Shown: positions 16,499 to 24,503 of the stretch, one piece after another
Layout of the letters: every line of letters starts with the position of its first letter
Position numbering within the stretch: position 1 is the stretch's first letter
NCBI RefSeq assembly: GCF_900167575.1
Contig: NZ_FUZP01000003.1
Location: 124,001 to 188,000, forward strand
Direction of reading: 5' to 3'
Length of the DNA stretch: 64,000 bases
DNA from: Okibacterium fritillariae
GTDB lineage: Bacteria; Actinomycetota; Actinomycetes; Actinomycetales; Microbacteriaceae
Notes under the pieces: generated by a model
Told to the model about the DNA's origin: nothing
Database searches by the model: none
What the model saw: the letters and a program-made list of their open reading frames with translations, nothing else
Program-made: the position numbers and the translations under genes

Positions 16499-17164
16499 TC
16501 AAGAACGCTCGGGAGGCTCCGACGCGAAGAGTTCGACCGACTCCGCGAGATAGAGATCCACGCGGTCGGGTTCGACGAGGCCGCGCAAGACGACGCCCCA
16601 CATCACATGCAGGGCGGCGTAGACATCTGCTCGGCCCGTCAAGACATTCGAGACGACGTGGGTTCCGGTGAAGGTGGCGACGATCATGCGGCTCAGCTGG
16701 GCCGGCTCGAAATCGCGGCGCAGGATGCCGCGCTCGGCGGCCAACTCGACCAGGTCGGTGATGCCGCCGATCCAATCGGCATAGAAGCCGTTCGTGGGCA
16801 CTGACAGAGTTCCCTGCTCCATCGAAAGCCGGATGCCGGCCCGCACGACCGCGTCGGTGAGAAGCTGATCGGCGATGGCTTTCGACCCGTGCAGAAGGGT
16901 CTGCACGGTGTCATGCCCGCGGCCCGCCTGCTCGAGCGAACCGAACGTGCGCGCGTTCTGCTCGGTGATGATGGCGAGCGCCAGCTGCTCTTTCGACGGG
17001 AAGTAGAAGTAGAGCGAGCCCATCGTGGCGTGCGATTCGCGCGCAATGTCGCTCAGGCTCGCCTGCGCGAAACCCACGCGGTCGAAGACGCGCGATGCGC
17101 CCTCGAGGAGCGCCTGTCGGCGTTCGCGGCCACGCTGTTGCTGGGGCGCTCGTCCTGTCTCCAT
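16499..17164 (-). CDS. TetR-family regulator resembling gamma-butyrolactone receptors
   Basis: Repressor of 221 aa. The N-terminal HTH reads FDRVGFAQASLSDIARES and is followed by MGSLYFYFPSKEQLALAII. The ligand domain carries features I associate with ArpA/ScbR-type autoregulator receptors: RAGIRLSMEQG, a Trp-containing FYADWIGGITDLVELAAERG, IVATFTGTHVVSNVLTGRAD and MWGVVLRGL. These receptors bind small diffusible signals and release DNA. The start is ATG 17164. No ScbA/AfsA-type synthase is visible in the window. It lies between glycosyltransferase genes, which may be its targets. Confidence 0.85.
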   Translation of the reverse strand: METGRAPQQQRGRERRQALLEGASRVFDRVGFAQASLSDIARESHATMGSLYFYFPSKEQLALAIITEQNARTFGSLEQAGRGHDTVQTLLHGSKAIADQLLTDAVVRAGIRLSMEQGTLSVPTNGFYADWIGGITDLVELAAERGILRRDFEPAQLSRMIVATFTGTHVVSNVLTGRADVYAALHVMWGVVLRGLVEPDRVDLYLAESVELFASEPPERS

Positions 17165-17266
17165 GCTGGTCCGATCTCGTCCCCCGACTGGCCTCCCATG
17201 ATATGCGCTCGGGCGTGTCGGGCTCATCAGACCTGCTGGCGAACCTGCTCGTGCCATCGCCGAGAG

Positions 17267-18124
17267 TCAGGGCAGAAACATCCTCTCGTAGTCGCCTGTA
17301 ACGGGGTCCCGACGCACGAGCCCCCGCTCGACGAACTGGTCGAGCCAACCCTGCATGGGCCAGAACCCCCAGCGATCGGCGAAGAGTGAGCCGTTACGCA
17401 CGATGTCGTCGACGTGCTGCACCGGCGGGTTGGTGGTCGGGTGGTATTGGTGGAACGCCTCGGCGCCGCCCACCCAGCGGAGGGGCACGCCGGCCTCGCG
17501 AGCGGTCACGGCGAAATCGGTGTCCTCGCCGCCATACCCCGAGTAGCCCTCGAAGAACCCGCCGATCCTCAGCCAGGTGTCGGGCGTCGTTGCGAACGAG
17601 AGGGACCAGAAGGCGAGGTGGTCGCCGGGGGCCGTGGCGCCGGCATCCAAGCGCGGGCGGAAGCCGTGGAAACGGGCCGCATCGGCGAAAAGGTCGGGAC
17701 GGTCGTAGTCGGTGCCCTCGGGCAGGTAGCCGACCGCGCCGCACACGAGCTCACCCGGATGTGCGCGCACGGCGTCGTCGTAACGCGAGAAAAGGTCGGG
17801 GTCAGGCAGGCAGTCCACGTCGAGGAAGACGAGCACGTCGGCGCCCCGTTCGCGGGCGGCTGCGGCACCGGTGTTGCGCGCCCCGGCCAGCGGAAGGTGA
17901 GCACCCGTCGAGGGACACTCGATGACGCGCGTGCGCGGCCGGTCGGCGTAGCGCGGGGCCACGGCCGGGTCGTCCATGGCGACGATGATGTGCAGTTCGG
18001 GGACAGCCTTTGCGCTGTCGATAGCGGCGAGTTGGCGCGCCAGGTGCTGCTCGCGCCCGTGCACAATCGTGATGAGGGCGAGGCCCGGGATGATGCGGGG
18101 AGCGTGGTTCCTCGGCTCAGTCAT
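17267..18124 (-). CDS. Glycosyltransferase family 2
   Basis: Inverting GT-A glycosyltransferase (285 aa). It begins with the nucleotide-binding strand ALITIVHGREQHLARQL. The metal-binding DxD region is VLVFLDVDCLPDPDL, and a galactosyltransferase-like C-terminal motif GYSGYGGEDTDFAVTAREAG follows. It then has W and H residues typical of the acceptor side (FHQYHPTTNPPVQH). The ATG at 18124 overlaps the stop of the upstream gene by 4 bases, so the two glycosyltransferases are translationally coupled and probably act in one pathway. Confidence 0.92.
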   Translation of the reverse strand: MTEPRNHAPRIIPGLALITIVHGREQHLARQLAAIDSAKAVPELHIIVAMDDPAVAPRYADRPRTRVIECPSTGAHLPLAGARNTGAAAARERGADVLVFLDVDCLPDPDLFSRYDDAVRAHPGELVCGAVGYLPEGTDYDRPDLFADAARFHGFRPRLDAGATAPGDHLAFWSLSFATTPDTWLRIGGFFEGYSGYGGEDTDFAVTAREAGVPLRWVGGAEAFHQYHPTTNPPVQHVDDIVRNGSLFADRWGFWPMQGWLDQFVERGLVRRDPVTGDYERMFLP

Positions 18125-19152
18125 GAGCGATCCTCGGCGACGTCGCGGATGACCTGTGCCGCACGCTCGGCCGCGGCACCGTCGACCCAGGCCTCCCACC
18201 CACCACCGTCGGTTGCCCCGAGTCGGGCAGCGAGCGCGGTCCAATCGGCGATCTCGGCGCTCTCGGGAGTCATGACCTCGACGGGCAGGTCGGAGGCCGC
18301 GAGCGCCGCCGCCAGGGATTCCTGCTCGGCGAACGGGCGCTCTTCTGCCACGAGCACGGCGGGCACCCGAGCCGAGGCGATCTCGGCGACGGCATTCTGC
18401 CCGCAATGCGAAAAGACGAGGGATGCTCGAGCCAGCGTGGCCTCGACCTGCGCCGCCGAGGCATCCACGAGTTCGGTGAAGCGACGCTCGGGCAGGGCAG
18501 CGCGCGCCGCCCGCACGACGGAAGCCAGGGCCCCCGGGCCGGTCCCGCCCGTCCCCGAGAAAACGAGAATCTCTCCCGGAACCGGAACCGGAACCGGTGC
18601 CTGAGCGGTCTCACTGGCGGTGTCGCCCGTTCGTCCGGCGGCAGGGAACCGGCTGAGTGCGCCGACGGTCGCGAGGCGCCCCCCGAGCGGCTCCGCCGTC
18701 TGCAGCACGTCGAAGCCTGCCGGCCAGAACCCGATGACGCGATCGGCGATGCGGTAGGCCAGACGGTGCGCCTCGTCATCCCGCTGCCCGGGCTGGGCCA
18801 CGACGACGACCGGGATGCCGTGGAGCCGCGCCAGGAGCGCGACCTCGACCGACACATCCGTCACGATCACGCGCGGACGGGCCCGTTCGAACCACGCCGA
18901 CAGGGCCGCCGCGCGCGCTCGAACCCCGGCCGCCCGGCGCGGGACCCAGTGCAGGGCCCCGCGCGCGGTCGGGTCGACGGGTTCGTCGGTGTCGGGACCG
19001 GTATCGGCGGGCAACTGGAGCCAGTCGCCCGTCCACCCGGCGGGCCGTGCGAGCGACGAGAGCCCCGTGAGGTCGTCGCCGAGCACCCGGGCGAGCGCGG
19101 TGGCGCGACTCAGGTGCCCGGACCCATGGTGGTGGACGTAGTAGCCGATCAT
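18121..19152 (-). CDS. Glycosyltransferase, MurG/UGT-like (GT-B)
   Basis: Nucleotide-sugar-dependent transferase (343 aa) with two Rossmann-like domains. The N-terminus starts MIGYYVHHHGSGHLSRATAL, with the Gly-rich acceptor loop of the MurG/glycosyltransferase-28 group. The C-terminal donor site contains FSGTGGTGPG and SHCGQNAVAEIASARVPAVL. A PVPVPVPGE run in the linker comes from a short GGAACC DNA repeat. It is first of a two-gene operon with the GT2 enzyme. The acceptor is unknown. Confidence 0.82.
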   Translation of the reverse strand: MIGYYVHHHGSGHLSRATALARVLGDDLTGLSSLARPAGWTGDWLQLPADTGPDTDEPVDPTARGALHWVPRRAAGVRARAAALSAWFERARPRVIVTDVSVEVALLARLHGIPVVVVAQPGQRDDEAHRLAYRIADRVIGFWPAGFDVLQTAEPLGGRLATVGALSRFPAAGRTGDTASETAQAPVPVPVPGEILVFSGTGGTGPGALASVVRAARAALPERRFTELVDASAAQVEATLARASLVFSHCGQNAVAEIASARVPAVLVAEERPFAEQESLAAALAASDLPVEVMTPESAEIADWTALAARLGATDGGGWEAWVDGAAAERAAQVIRDVAEDRS

Positions 19153-19172
19153 GCGGTCCTTACTGAGGGGAG

Positions 19173-19358
19173 TTACTGGTCGAGCGTGTCGCTGCTCTTC
19201 TGGGCGGCCAGCGGCTGCTCGTCGGCCGCGTGTTCGGCGGTCTTCGTGGCCTCGTCGACCTTGTCGTCCGAGACGCCCGACGACGACTGGTCGGGTTCGT
19301 TCAGCGATTCGACGGTCTCGTCGGGGTGCGCCTCGTGTGCGTCGTTGTGGTGGTCCAT
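19173..19358 (-). CDS. Small acidic protein, unknown function
   Basis: Predicted 61-aa, strongly acidic, disordered protein (MDHHNDAHEAHPDETVESLN... ending SSDTLDQ). The start at 19358 has a good ribosome site (GAGGAGC). It has no cysteine, membrane segment or recognisable domain. It resembles in composition (Asp, Glu, Ser, Thr) the 53-aa product at 52288-52449, and both end without basic residues. It lies 20 bases upstream of the glycosyltransferase operon on the same strand and could be co-transcribed. Confidence 0.6.
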   Translation of the reverse strand: MDHHNDAHEAHPDETVESLNEPDQSSSGVSDDKVDEATKTAEHAADEQPLAAQKSSDTLDQ

Positions 19359-19445
19359 GTCGAGCTCCTCACTTATAGGAATCTTGCTCACCAACCATCC
19401 GTCATCGCCCGCCTCACGTATAGCGGGTTGCGTTCGCAGACATTC

Positions 19446-19817
19446 TCACTGCGGACGTCGCAGGATGGGCAACTCGCCCGTGAGGTCGGCTCGCGAACCG
19501 GAGGCGTGCACGCGGCCGGCGGCCACCGCATCCGCCCATGCTTCTCGGCCCGTGGCGAGGGCCAGCCAGGTGGCGGCATCCATCTCGACCACGTTGGGCG
19601 GGGTGCCGCGTGTGTGCCGGGGGCCTTCGATGCACTGCACGGCCCCGAACGGCGGCACGCGCACCTCGAGCGTGTTGCCCTCGGCGCGTTCGGCGAGCAG
19701 CTGCAGCGTGTAGCGCACGGCCGTGGCGGTGTCGTCGCGCGCGGGCTTCGGTTCGGCCTGCAGGGCTCGATAAACGGATGCCTCACCAGAATCGTCGGGG
19801 ATACGCGCGCGTGCCAT
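19446..19817 (-). CDS. Sterol-carrier-family protein
   Basis: Small actinobacterial protein of 123 aa related to the SCP2/MDMPI C-terminal fold: AVRYTLQLLAERAEGNTLEVRVPP, split here as AVRYTLQLL and LEVRVPPFGAVQCIEG, followed by NVVEMDAATWLALATG. Members often lie beside purD in actinobacteria, as here, but the biochemical role is undefined. The start is ATG 19817, and the gene diverges from purD, whose GTG lies only 20 bases away, so the promoters must overlap. Confidence 0.8.
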   Translation of the reverse strand: MARARIPDDSGEASVYRALQAEPKPARDDTATAVRYTLQLLAERAEGNTLEVRVPPFGAVQCIEGPRHTRGTPPNVVEMDAATWLALATGREAWADAVAAGRVHASGSRADLTGELPILRRPQ

Positions 19818-19836
19818 GCCCAATAGGCTAGTACCC

Positions 19837-21171
19837 GTGAAAATCCTCGTACTGGGCTCCGGTGCCCGTGAGCACGCCATCGTCCTGTCCCTGCTCGGCG
19901 AAGAGGCCGGTCACGACATTCAGGCGGCCCCCGGCAACGCGGGTATCGCGCTGGATGTGCCCGTGGTCGAGCTCGACGCCAACGACCCTGTCGCGGTCAC
20001 CAATCACGCCATCGCGTGGGGTGCCGACCTCGTCATCGTGGGCCCTGAGGCTCCCCTGGTGGCGGGTGTCGCCGACGAGTTACGCGAGCAGGGCATCCCC
20101 GTTTTCGGTCCCGGCAAGGCGGCCGCGGCGCTCGAGGGGTCGAAGACGTTCGCGAAGCGCATCATGGAGGCCGCTGGTGTTCCGACGGGCCGCGCGGTTC
20201 GTGCGGGCACGCTGGCCGAGGCCACGGCCGCGATCGACGAGTTCGGCGCGCCGTATGTGGTGAAGGCCGACGGCCTGGCCGCGGGCAAGGGCGTGTTGGT
20301 GTCGGAGGATCGCGAGGCGGCCATCGCCCACGCCACGCACTGGTTGCAGCACGGCAGCGTGCTGGTCGAGGAGTTCCTCGACGGCCAGGAGGTGTCGCTG
20401 TTCCTGGTGAGCGACGGGCACACGGTCGTTCCGCTGTCGCCGGCGCAGGATTACAAGCGTCTGGGCGATGGGGATGCCGGGCCCAACACGGGTGGCATGG
20501 GCGCGTATTCGCCGCTGCCGTGGCTCGACGAGACATTCGGCAGCGAGCAGGCGTTCACGCGCGAGGTCGTCGAGACGATCGCGCGCCCCGTGATTGCGCA
20601 GCTCGCGTCCGAGCGCACCCCGTTCATCGGTCTGCTCTACGCGGGCCTCATCCTCACGTCGAAGCGCGAAAGCGCCTCGGATAACGGCATCCGCGTGATC
20701 GAGTTCAACGCGCGTTTCGGCGACCCCGAGACGCAGGTCGTGCTGCCCCGTCTGGCGTCCCCGCTGTCGCAGCTGCTTTTCGCGGCCTCCACCGGAACGC
20801 TCGGCACCGTGCCCGCGCCGGCGTTCTCCGAAACCTCGGCCGTGACGGTCGTGCTGGCCAGCGAGAACTACCCCGACACCCCGATCACGGGCCGCCCGCT
20901 CACGGGTCTCGCCGAGGCATCCTCGCTCGAGCACGTGCACATCGCCCACGCCGCCACCCGCACCGCGGCTGCTTCGGACATCTCGGGTGCTTCGGTTGCT
21001 TCGGTTGCTCCGGACGACACGCTCCTGGCTTCGGGGGGCCGCGTCCTCAGCGTCGTCGCGCTCGGCACCACGTTCACCGAGGCGCGCACCCGCGCCTACG
21101 ACGCTCTCGGCCGCATCACGCTCGAGGGCGGCCAGTACCGCACCGACATCGCGGCCCGCGTCGCCGACTAG
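19837..21171 (+). CDS. purD: Phosphoribosylamine-glycine ligase
   Basis: Second step of de novo purine synthesis (GARS), ATP-grasp family, 444 aa. It begins VKILVLGSGAREHAIVLSLL. The ATP-grasp core shows YVVKADGLAAGKGVLV and VEEFLDGQEVSLFLV, and the closing motif is EFNARFGDPETQVVLPRL. The GTG at 19837 is preferred because the upstream ATG (19816) overlaps the divergent gene's start codon. The C-terminal domain carries an Ala/Ser insertion (around ASDISGASVASVAP) that makes it slightly longer than the usual ~420 aa. Confidence 0.96.
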   Translation: MKILVLGSGAREHAIVLSLLGEEAGHDIQAAPGNAGIALDVPVVELDANDPVAVTNHAIAWGADLVIVGPEAPLVAGVADELREQGIPVFGPGKAAAALEGSKTFAKRIMEAAGVPTGRAVRAGTLAEATAAIDEFGAPYVVKADGLAAGKGVLVSEDREAAIAHATHWLQHGSVLVEEFLDGQEVSLFLVSDGHTVVPLSPAQDYKRLGDGDAGPNTGGMGAYSPLPWLDETFGSEQAFTREVVETIARPVIAQLASERTPFIGLLYAGLILTSKRESASDNGIRVIEFNARFGDPETQVVLPRLASPLSQLLFAASTGTLGTVPAPAFSETSAVTVVLASENYPDTPITGRPLTGLAEASSLEHVHIAHAATRTAAASDISGASVASVAPDDTLLASGGRVLSVVALGTTFTEARTRAYDALGRITLEGGQYRTDIAARVAD

Positions 21172-21284
21172 CGGGGGCGATGGACCCCAGCCGCATCGTT
21201 CTGAGCGGCGCGGGTTATTTGGCGCCGCAAGCGAGAGCTCCCTGAACGGACACCATGTCGTGGTCAACTTTCGCGCGCCGCCCC

Positions 21285-21494
21285 TTACAGACGGCGTCTG
21301 GCGTCTCGTTCGAGGACCCGATTCAGACGGGCTTGTAGCCGTCGAGCGCGTGCCGACGGTGCCGCGTAGACAACTGAATATCGACCGGTCAAGGGATCTT
21401 GTTCTACCGCGTGTCCCCGCCGTCTCAATCGGGCCGAAGCGATCTCGAAGATCTCCCTAGCCAATTCTTGGGAGAGTTCGCTGTATACGGTCAT
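21285..21494 (-). CDS. Small basic protein, unknown (second gene of a pair)
   Basis: 69-aa product beginning MTVYSELSQELAREIFEIAS, with a C-terminus rich in Arg (RRLQARLNRVLERDARRRL), probably helical. Its ATG overlaps the stop of the upstream gene (TAATG), so it depends on that gene's translation. No family recognised. The surrounding DNA is AT-richer than the rest of the window, which fits recent acquisition. Confidence 0.5.
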   Translation of the reverse strand: MTVYSELSQELAREIFEIASARLRRRGHAVEQDPLTGRYSVVYAAPSARARRLQARLNRVLERDARRRL

Positions 21495-21874
21495 TATCGT
21501 CGCCTCGCGTTCGTCGTTCGTTTCAGTGGCCGTGCGGCTGACAGCCGAGGATGCTGCGAGGACGTCTCGCCGATCAGCGTGGAGACGGCGATCACCAGTT
21601 CGTCGTCCTCGGTCAGGGCCCACGGAACGGTGATCAGAGCTCGGAGCGTGGAGAGCCCCACCTCGGATTCCTGGGCGGTAGTGCTGACGGCCTTCTCACA
21701 CGCCCAGGTGAATCGCGCCCACCACTGCTCGCGGCCAATCCACACTCGGGATCGGTGAGCATTGAACCCGCCGAGGACGGCAGCGACCACGGCGGCAGCC
21801 GCACCCGTTGCCGATACCCAGAACGTTGGATCGCCCGGCAGCGAGGGAGAATTGATCACGGAAGTAGCTGGCAC
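21494..21874 (-). CDS. Small single-pass membrane protein, unknown (first gene of a pair)
   Basis: 126-aa protein with one predicted transmembrane helix near residues 18-38 (FWVSATGAAAAVVAAVLGG), then RVWIGREQWWARFTWACEKAV. This layout of a short N-terminus, one helix and a REQWW motif recurs in uncharacterised actinobacterial proteins. The cytoplasmic part continues with ALTEDDELVIAVSTLIGE. It is translationally coupled to the basic 69-aa gene. Function unknown. Confidence 0.55.
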   Translation of the reverse strand: MPATSVINSPSLPGDPTFWVSATGAAAAVVAAVLGGFNAHRSRVWIGREQWWARFTWACEKAVSTTAQESEVGLSTLRALITVPWALTEDDELVIAVSTLIGETSSQHPRLSAARPLKRTTNARRR

Positions 21875-22179
21875 TTTGTATCTTTCCCGCCCTGCGCTCG
21901 TGGACTCTCGCCCCGTGAGCCGCCGAATTGCGGCCTCGCTGCCAGTATGGGGGCGCCAAGAACGTGCCTGTTCGACACATCGAACTAGCGCCTGAGACTT
22001 AACTGGGAGCGACCTATCGCGCCAGTTCGCTCGTCATGGCGGACGGCAAAAAGCACCAATGACGGGTCACCAAAAGATGCGGCCGAAGTTACGGTTTCGG
22101 ATTGGCAAGGGACTGCCGAGCCAGAAAGTCTCAGCCACAACGAAGTGAGTGCCACGAATACATGTGTGACGCCCGGATG
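21875..22179. other. Gene-free AT-richer interval
   Basis: About 305 bases between the two-gene cassette and the HTH gene. I see no convincing open frame with a ribosome site, no RNA gene and no clear repeat. It should hold the cassette's promoter. Base composition is lower in GC than the flanks. Confidence 0.5.
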
Positions 22180-22413
22180 TCATGATTCACTCTGACGTCG
22201 GCGGGGAGACTTCTCGACAACGTCGAATCCTGCGCCGAGCGCCGCGAACGTGTCCATCACTTTGGACATATCGACAGAAGGCTTGCCGTTTTCGAAGTCC
22301 AGCAGCCATCGTCTTGAGACGCCGGCAAGCGCAGCCAGCGCAGCTTGCGATAGCCCCGCATCTTCGCGCATGTTACGCAGGATCATGCCCGCCTCGCGAG
22401 GTGTCTGAAACAT
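22180..22413 (-). CDS. XRE/HipB-like DNA-binding protein without hipA
   Basis: 77-aa helix-turn-helix protein: AGMILRNMREDAGLSQAALA then LAGVSRRWLLDFENGKPSV, closely matching HipB-type antitoxin/autoregulators. The ATG at 22413 (MFQTPREAG) is chosen because the alternative upstream ATG at 22449 overlaps the -10 box. HipB is normally followed by the kinase gene hipA, but the next same-strand gene is 300 bases away and unrelated, so it is a solo regulator or the survivor of a lost toxin-antitoxin pair. Confidence 0.75.
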   Translation of the reverse strand: MFQTPREAGMILRNMREDAGLSQAALAALAGVSRRWLLDFENGKPSVDMSKVMDTFAALGAGFDVVEKSPRRRQSES

Positions 22414-22433
22414 GCTCTCTCTGCCCGCCAATG

Positions 22434-22473
22434 GTGCACGTTCATGCACTATACCAAAAGCGCACGATCGTGC
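22434..22473 (-). promoter_or_regulatory. Autoregulatory promoter-operator of the HipB-like gene
   Basis: Two dyads flank the promoter: GTGCA-N6-TGCAC (22434-22449) and the perfect GCACGATCGTGC (22462-22473). Read on the minus strand, TATAGT (22448-22453) is a good -10 box between them. Related half-sites (GTGCA and GTGC) on either side of the -10 box are what a HipB-type autorepressor would bind. Confidence 0.6.
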
Positions 22474-22499
22474 ACCCTGGATCGATGGGCGACCACACG

Positions 22500-22799
22500 C
22501 TACTCCCGGGTCGCCGGCTTGGACGCCTGTCCGTCGAGCCAGAGTGTCTCGGACTCGTCGTTGTGAGTGCCGCCCGACCCGACATGCTTCGGGTCGATAG
22601 CGGCACCCTTCTTGATCACGTGCACGAGGGCCATGCCGTGCCCACGACCCAGGTCGTAGTCATCCTTCAGCCAGGCGAGGATCTCGCCCGCCTTCACGGC
22701 CGGATCGTCATAACCCCTCTTCAGCGCGATAGTGACGAGCTGGCGCGGTGTGAGGCCGGTCTTCGTCTCGATGGCATCGAGGTAAGCCTGGAACGACAT
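22500..22799 (-). CDS. DUF4287-family protein
   Basis: 99-aa protein with the DUF4287 pattern MSFQAYLDAIETKTGLTPRQ, then GEILAWLKDDYDLGRGHGMA and a region ending HVIKKGA. The family is common in actinobacteria and sometimes linked to SRPBCC or DUF5655 domains, but its activity is not established. The start is ATG 22799 with an AAAGGGA ribosome site. It lies 22 bases after the LysM lipoprotein gene, so they may be co-transcribed. Confidence 0.85.
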   Translation of the reverse strand: MSFQAYLDAIETKTGLTPRQLVTIALKRGYDDPAVKAGEILAWLKDDYDLGRGHGMALVHVIKKGAAIDPKHVGSGGTHNDESETLWLDGQASKPATRE

Positions 22800-22821
22800 G
22801 TGTTTCCCTTTCGTCGAGCAA

Positions 22822-23700
22822 TCACTCGAACTTTCGCGGCGTCGGGTAGTAGGTGGCGCGGGCGTCGGGCGTGTCCTGCAGGTTGAGCGTTTCGCCGCGA
22901 ACGGCGACGCCCGCCCCGGCCACCTGGTCGCGCCGCGGGTTGAGAACGTCGAGCTGCAAACGGGTGAGGCCGAACCGCGCACAAATCTCGGCGAGCACAT
23001 CCCCATCCGCAACCACGTAGCGCGCCGGGGTATCCCCTTCGAGCTCGACCGTTCCATTGGCGCCGGCCGCCGAGCCACCATCGCGCGCGACAATCTGCTT
23101 CGGCAGCTCAGGGACGTCCCACTCCCACGGCGCCGCAGCGATGACCTGAGCGGGGCAGTTGACGAAGGTGCTCGGATCCCCCTGCCAGACGTCGTTGATC
23201 TCGACGGTGCGCCACCAGCGTGGGTCGGCGAGACTCGGCGTGTCCCACCATCCGACGGGCTGCTCGTTGCTTGTGGCCTCGGCCGGGATGTCGCCAGCGG
23301 CGACCCTCATGCCAGCGGGACAATTGCCCGGCTGCACACCGGTGTCGGGGCTGACCGAAATCGTGAATATGCGCCCCGTTTGGTTGACGATGTTCTCGAC
23401 TTTCATATTCAGAACACGTCTGTCAGCGACGACGAGCGAGACATCCGCCGAGACGGAGGCATCGGGTGCGGCGACATGTGCGCGCGCTAAGACGTCGCCC
23501 GGCTGATAGTCGGCGAGGAAGAACTCGTCGGTGGGCTTGGGCTCCGGTGTGGCATCGGTCGTCGAGGACTCCGCATCGACGGATGCCGCTGTCACACTGT
23601 CCCCGGCGGCGGGCGCGGGTGCCGTGCATCCACTCAACAGCAGCACAACCGCGAGTGCGCCTACCGCGACCCGCCCCGCCCCATACGTCGTCGTTGACAT
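22822..23700 (-). CDS. Lipoprotein with C-terminal LysM-like domain
   Basis: 292-aa exported protein. It has a lipoprotein signal (VGALAVVLLLSGC), an Ala/Ser/Thr/Glu linker, a central domain of unknown type with conserved Trp and Cys (VGWWDTPSLADPRWWRTVE, FVNCPAQVI), and a final segment YVVADGDVLAEICARFGLT...LDVLNPRR that fits a LysM peptidoglycan-binding fold. Start ATG 23700. It is probably membrane-anchored with the LysM end touching the wall. The central domain's role is unknown. Confidence 0.7.
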   Translation of the reverse strand: MSTTTYGAGRVAVGALAVVLLLSGCTAPAPAAGDSVTAASVDAESSTTDATPEPKPTDEFFLADYQPGDVLARAHVAAPDASVSADVSLVVADRRVLNMKVENIVNQTGRIFTISVSPDTGVQPGNCPAGMRVAAGDIPAEATSNEQPVGWWDTPSLADPRWWRTVEINDVWQGDPSTFVNCPAQVIAAAPWEWDVPELPKQIVARDGGSAAGANGTVELEGDTPARYVVADGDVLAEICARFGLTRLQLDVLNPRRDQVAGAGVAVRGETLNLQDTPDARATYYPTPRKFE

Positions 23701-23855
23701 CCCCACGGTTCTCCGATTCCGGCGGAATCCCCCTCCGCGCCCCCTGATCATAGGGCGCTGATGCAGCGAGGGCCAGAGTAAGTCCGCCCTGCGCGGTCCC
23801 CGTCACGGCGGGTCATCGAATTGCCGGTAGGGCGGCGCATGCGGTTGGATCGAGC

Positions 23856-24452
23856 ATGGCCTCTCGCGACGCATCCGAATCTCGAGCGTTTCTCGTTTTG
23901 CACGGGTATGACAACTTCCGGCCCGTCGAGCATTGGCAGCATCACCTGGCCGCCGAGCTCGGCGAGCGGGGCGAGCGCGTGGTCTATCCGCAGCTGCCCG
24001 AGGCCGAGGCGCCACAGGTGGATGTCTGGGCCGACGCGGTCGCCCAAGCCCTCGCCGAAGCATCCGATGACGGCCGTCGCCGCGTGATCGTCGTGTGCCA
24101 TAGCCTCGCGTGCATCGTCTGGCTCGCCGCACGGCCCGCCGAAGACGCGGTCGAACGCGTGTTGCTCGTCGCGCCGCCCGAACAGGAGGTCTTGGCCGGC
24201 ATCGACGCGCTCACGGCCTTCGTCGCGCTGCCGCTCGTCGCACCCACCACACCCGCGCTCCTCGTGGGCTCGGACAACGACCCCTATTCACCGAACGGCG
24301 TTGCGGCATCCTTCGCCGACCCGCTCGGCCTCCCGGTGACCGTCATCCCACACGGCGGACACCTCGAGCCGAGTGCCGGCTATGGGCGCTGGCCGTCCGT
24401 GCTCGACTGGTGCCTCGACGGCAGCACGACCATCGTTCCGGCCGCGGGCTAG
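23856..24452 (+). CDS. RBBP9/YdeN-family serine hydrolase
   Basis: Small alpha/beta hydrolase (198 aa). Features are FLVLHGYDNFRPVEHWQHHL at the N-terminus, the nucleophile Ser in VVCHSLACIVW (the usual GxSxG altered to CHSLA), the acid in VGSDNDPYSP and the His in PHGGHLEPSAGYG. The RBBP9/YdeN group includes small-molecule serine hydrolases of uncertain physiological substrate. It is monocistronic and convergent with the next gene. Confidence 0.88.
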   Translation: MASRDASESRAFLVLHGYDNFRPVEHWQHHLAAELGERGERVVYPQLPEAEAPQVDVWADAVAQALAEASDDGRRRVIVVCHSLACIVWLAARPAEDAVERVLLVAPPEQEVLAGIDALTAFVALPLVAPTTPALLVGSDNDPYSPNGVAASFADPLGLPVTVIPHGGHLEPSAGYGRWPSVLDWCLDGSTTIVPAAG

Positions 24453-24503
24453 ACCCGGAGCGCGCGCCGGCAGCTCGAGCGGGGCCTCCGGGGCCGAGAC
24501 CGG

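Noticed and set aside
16499-17164. Generic multidrug TetR repressor
   Set aside because: Possible, but the ligand-domain blocks fit autoregulator receptors better and no exporter is adjacent.
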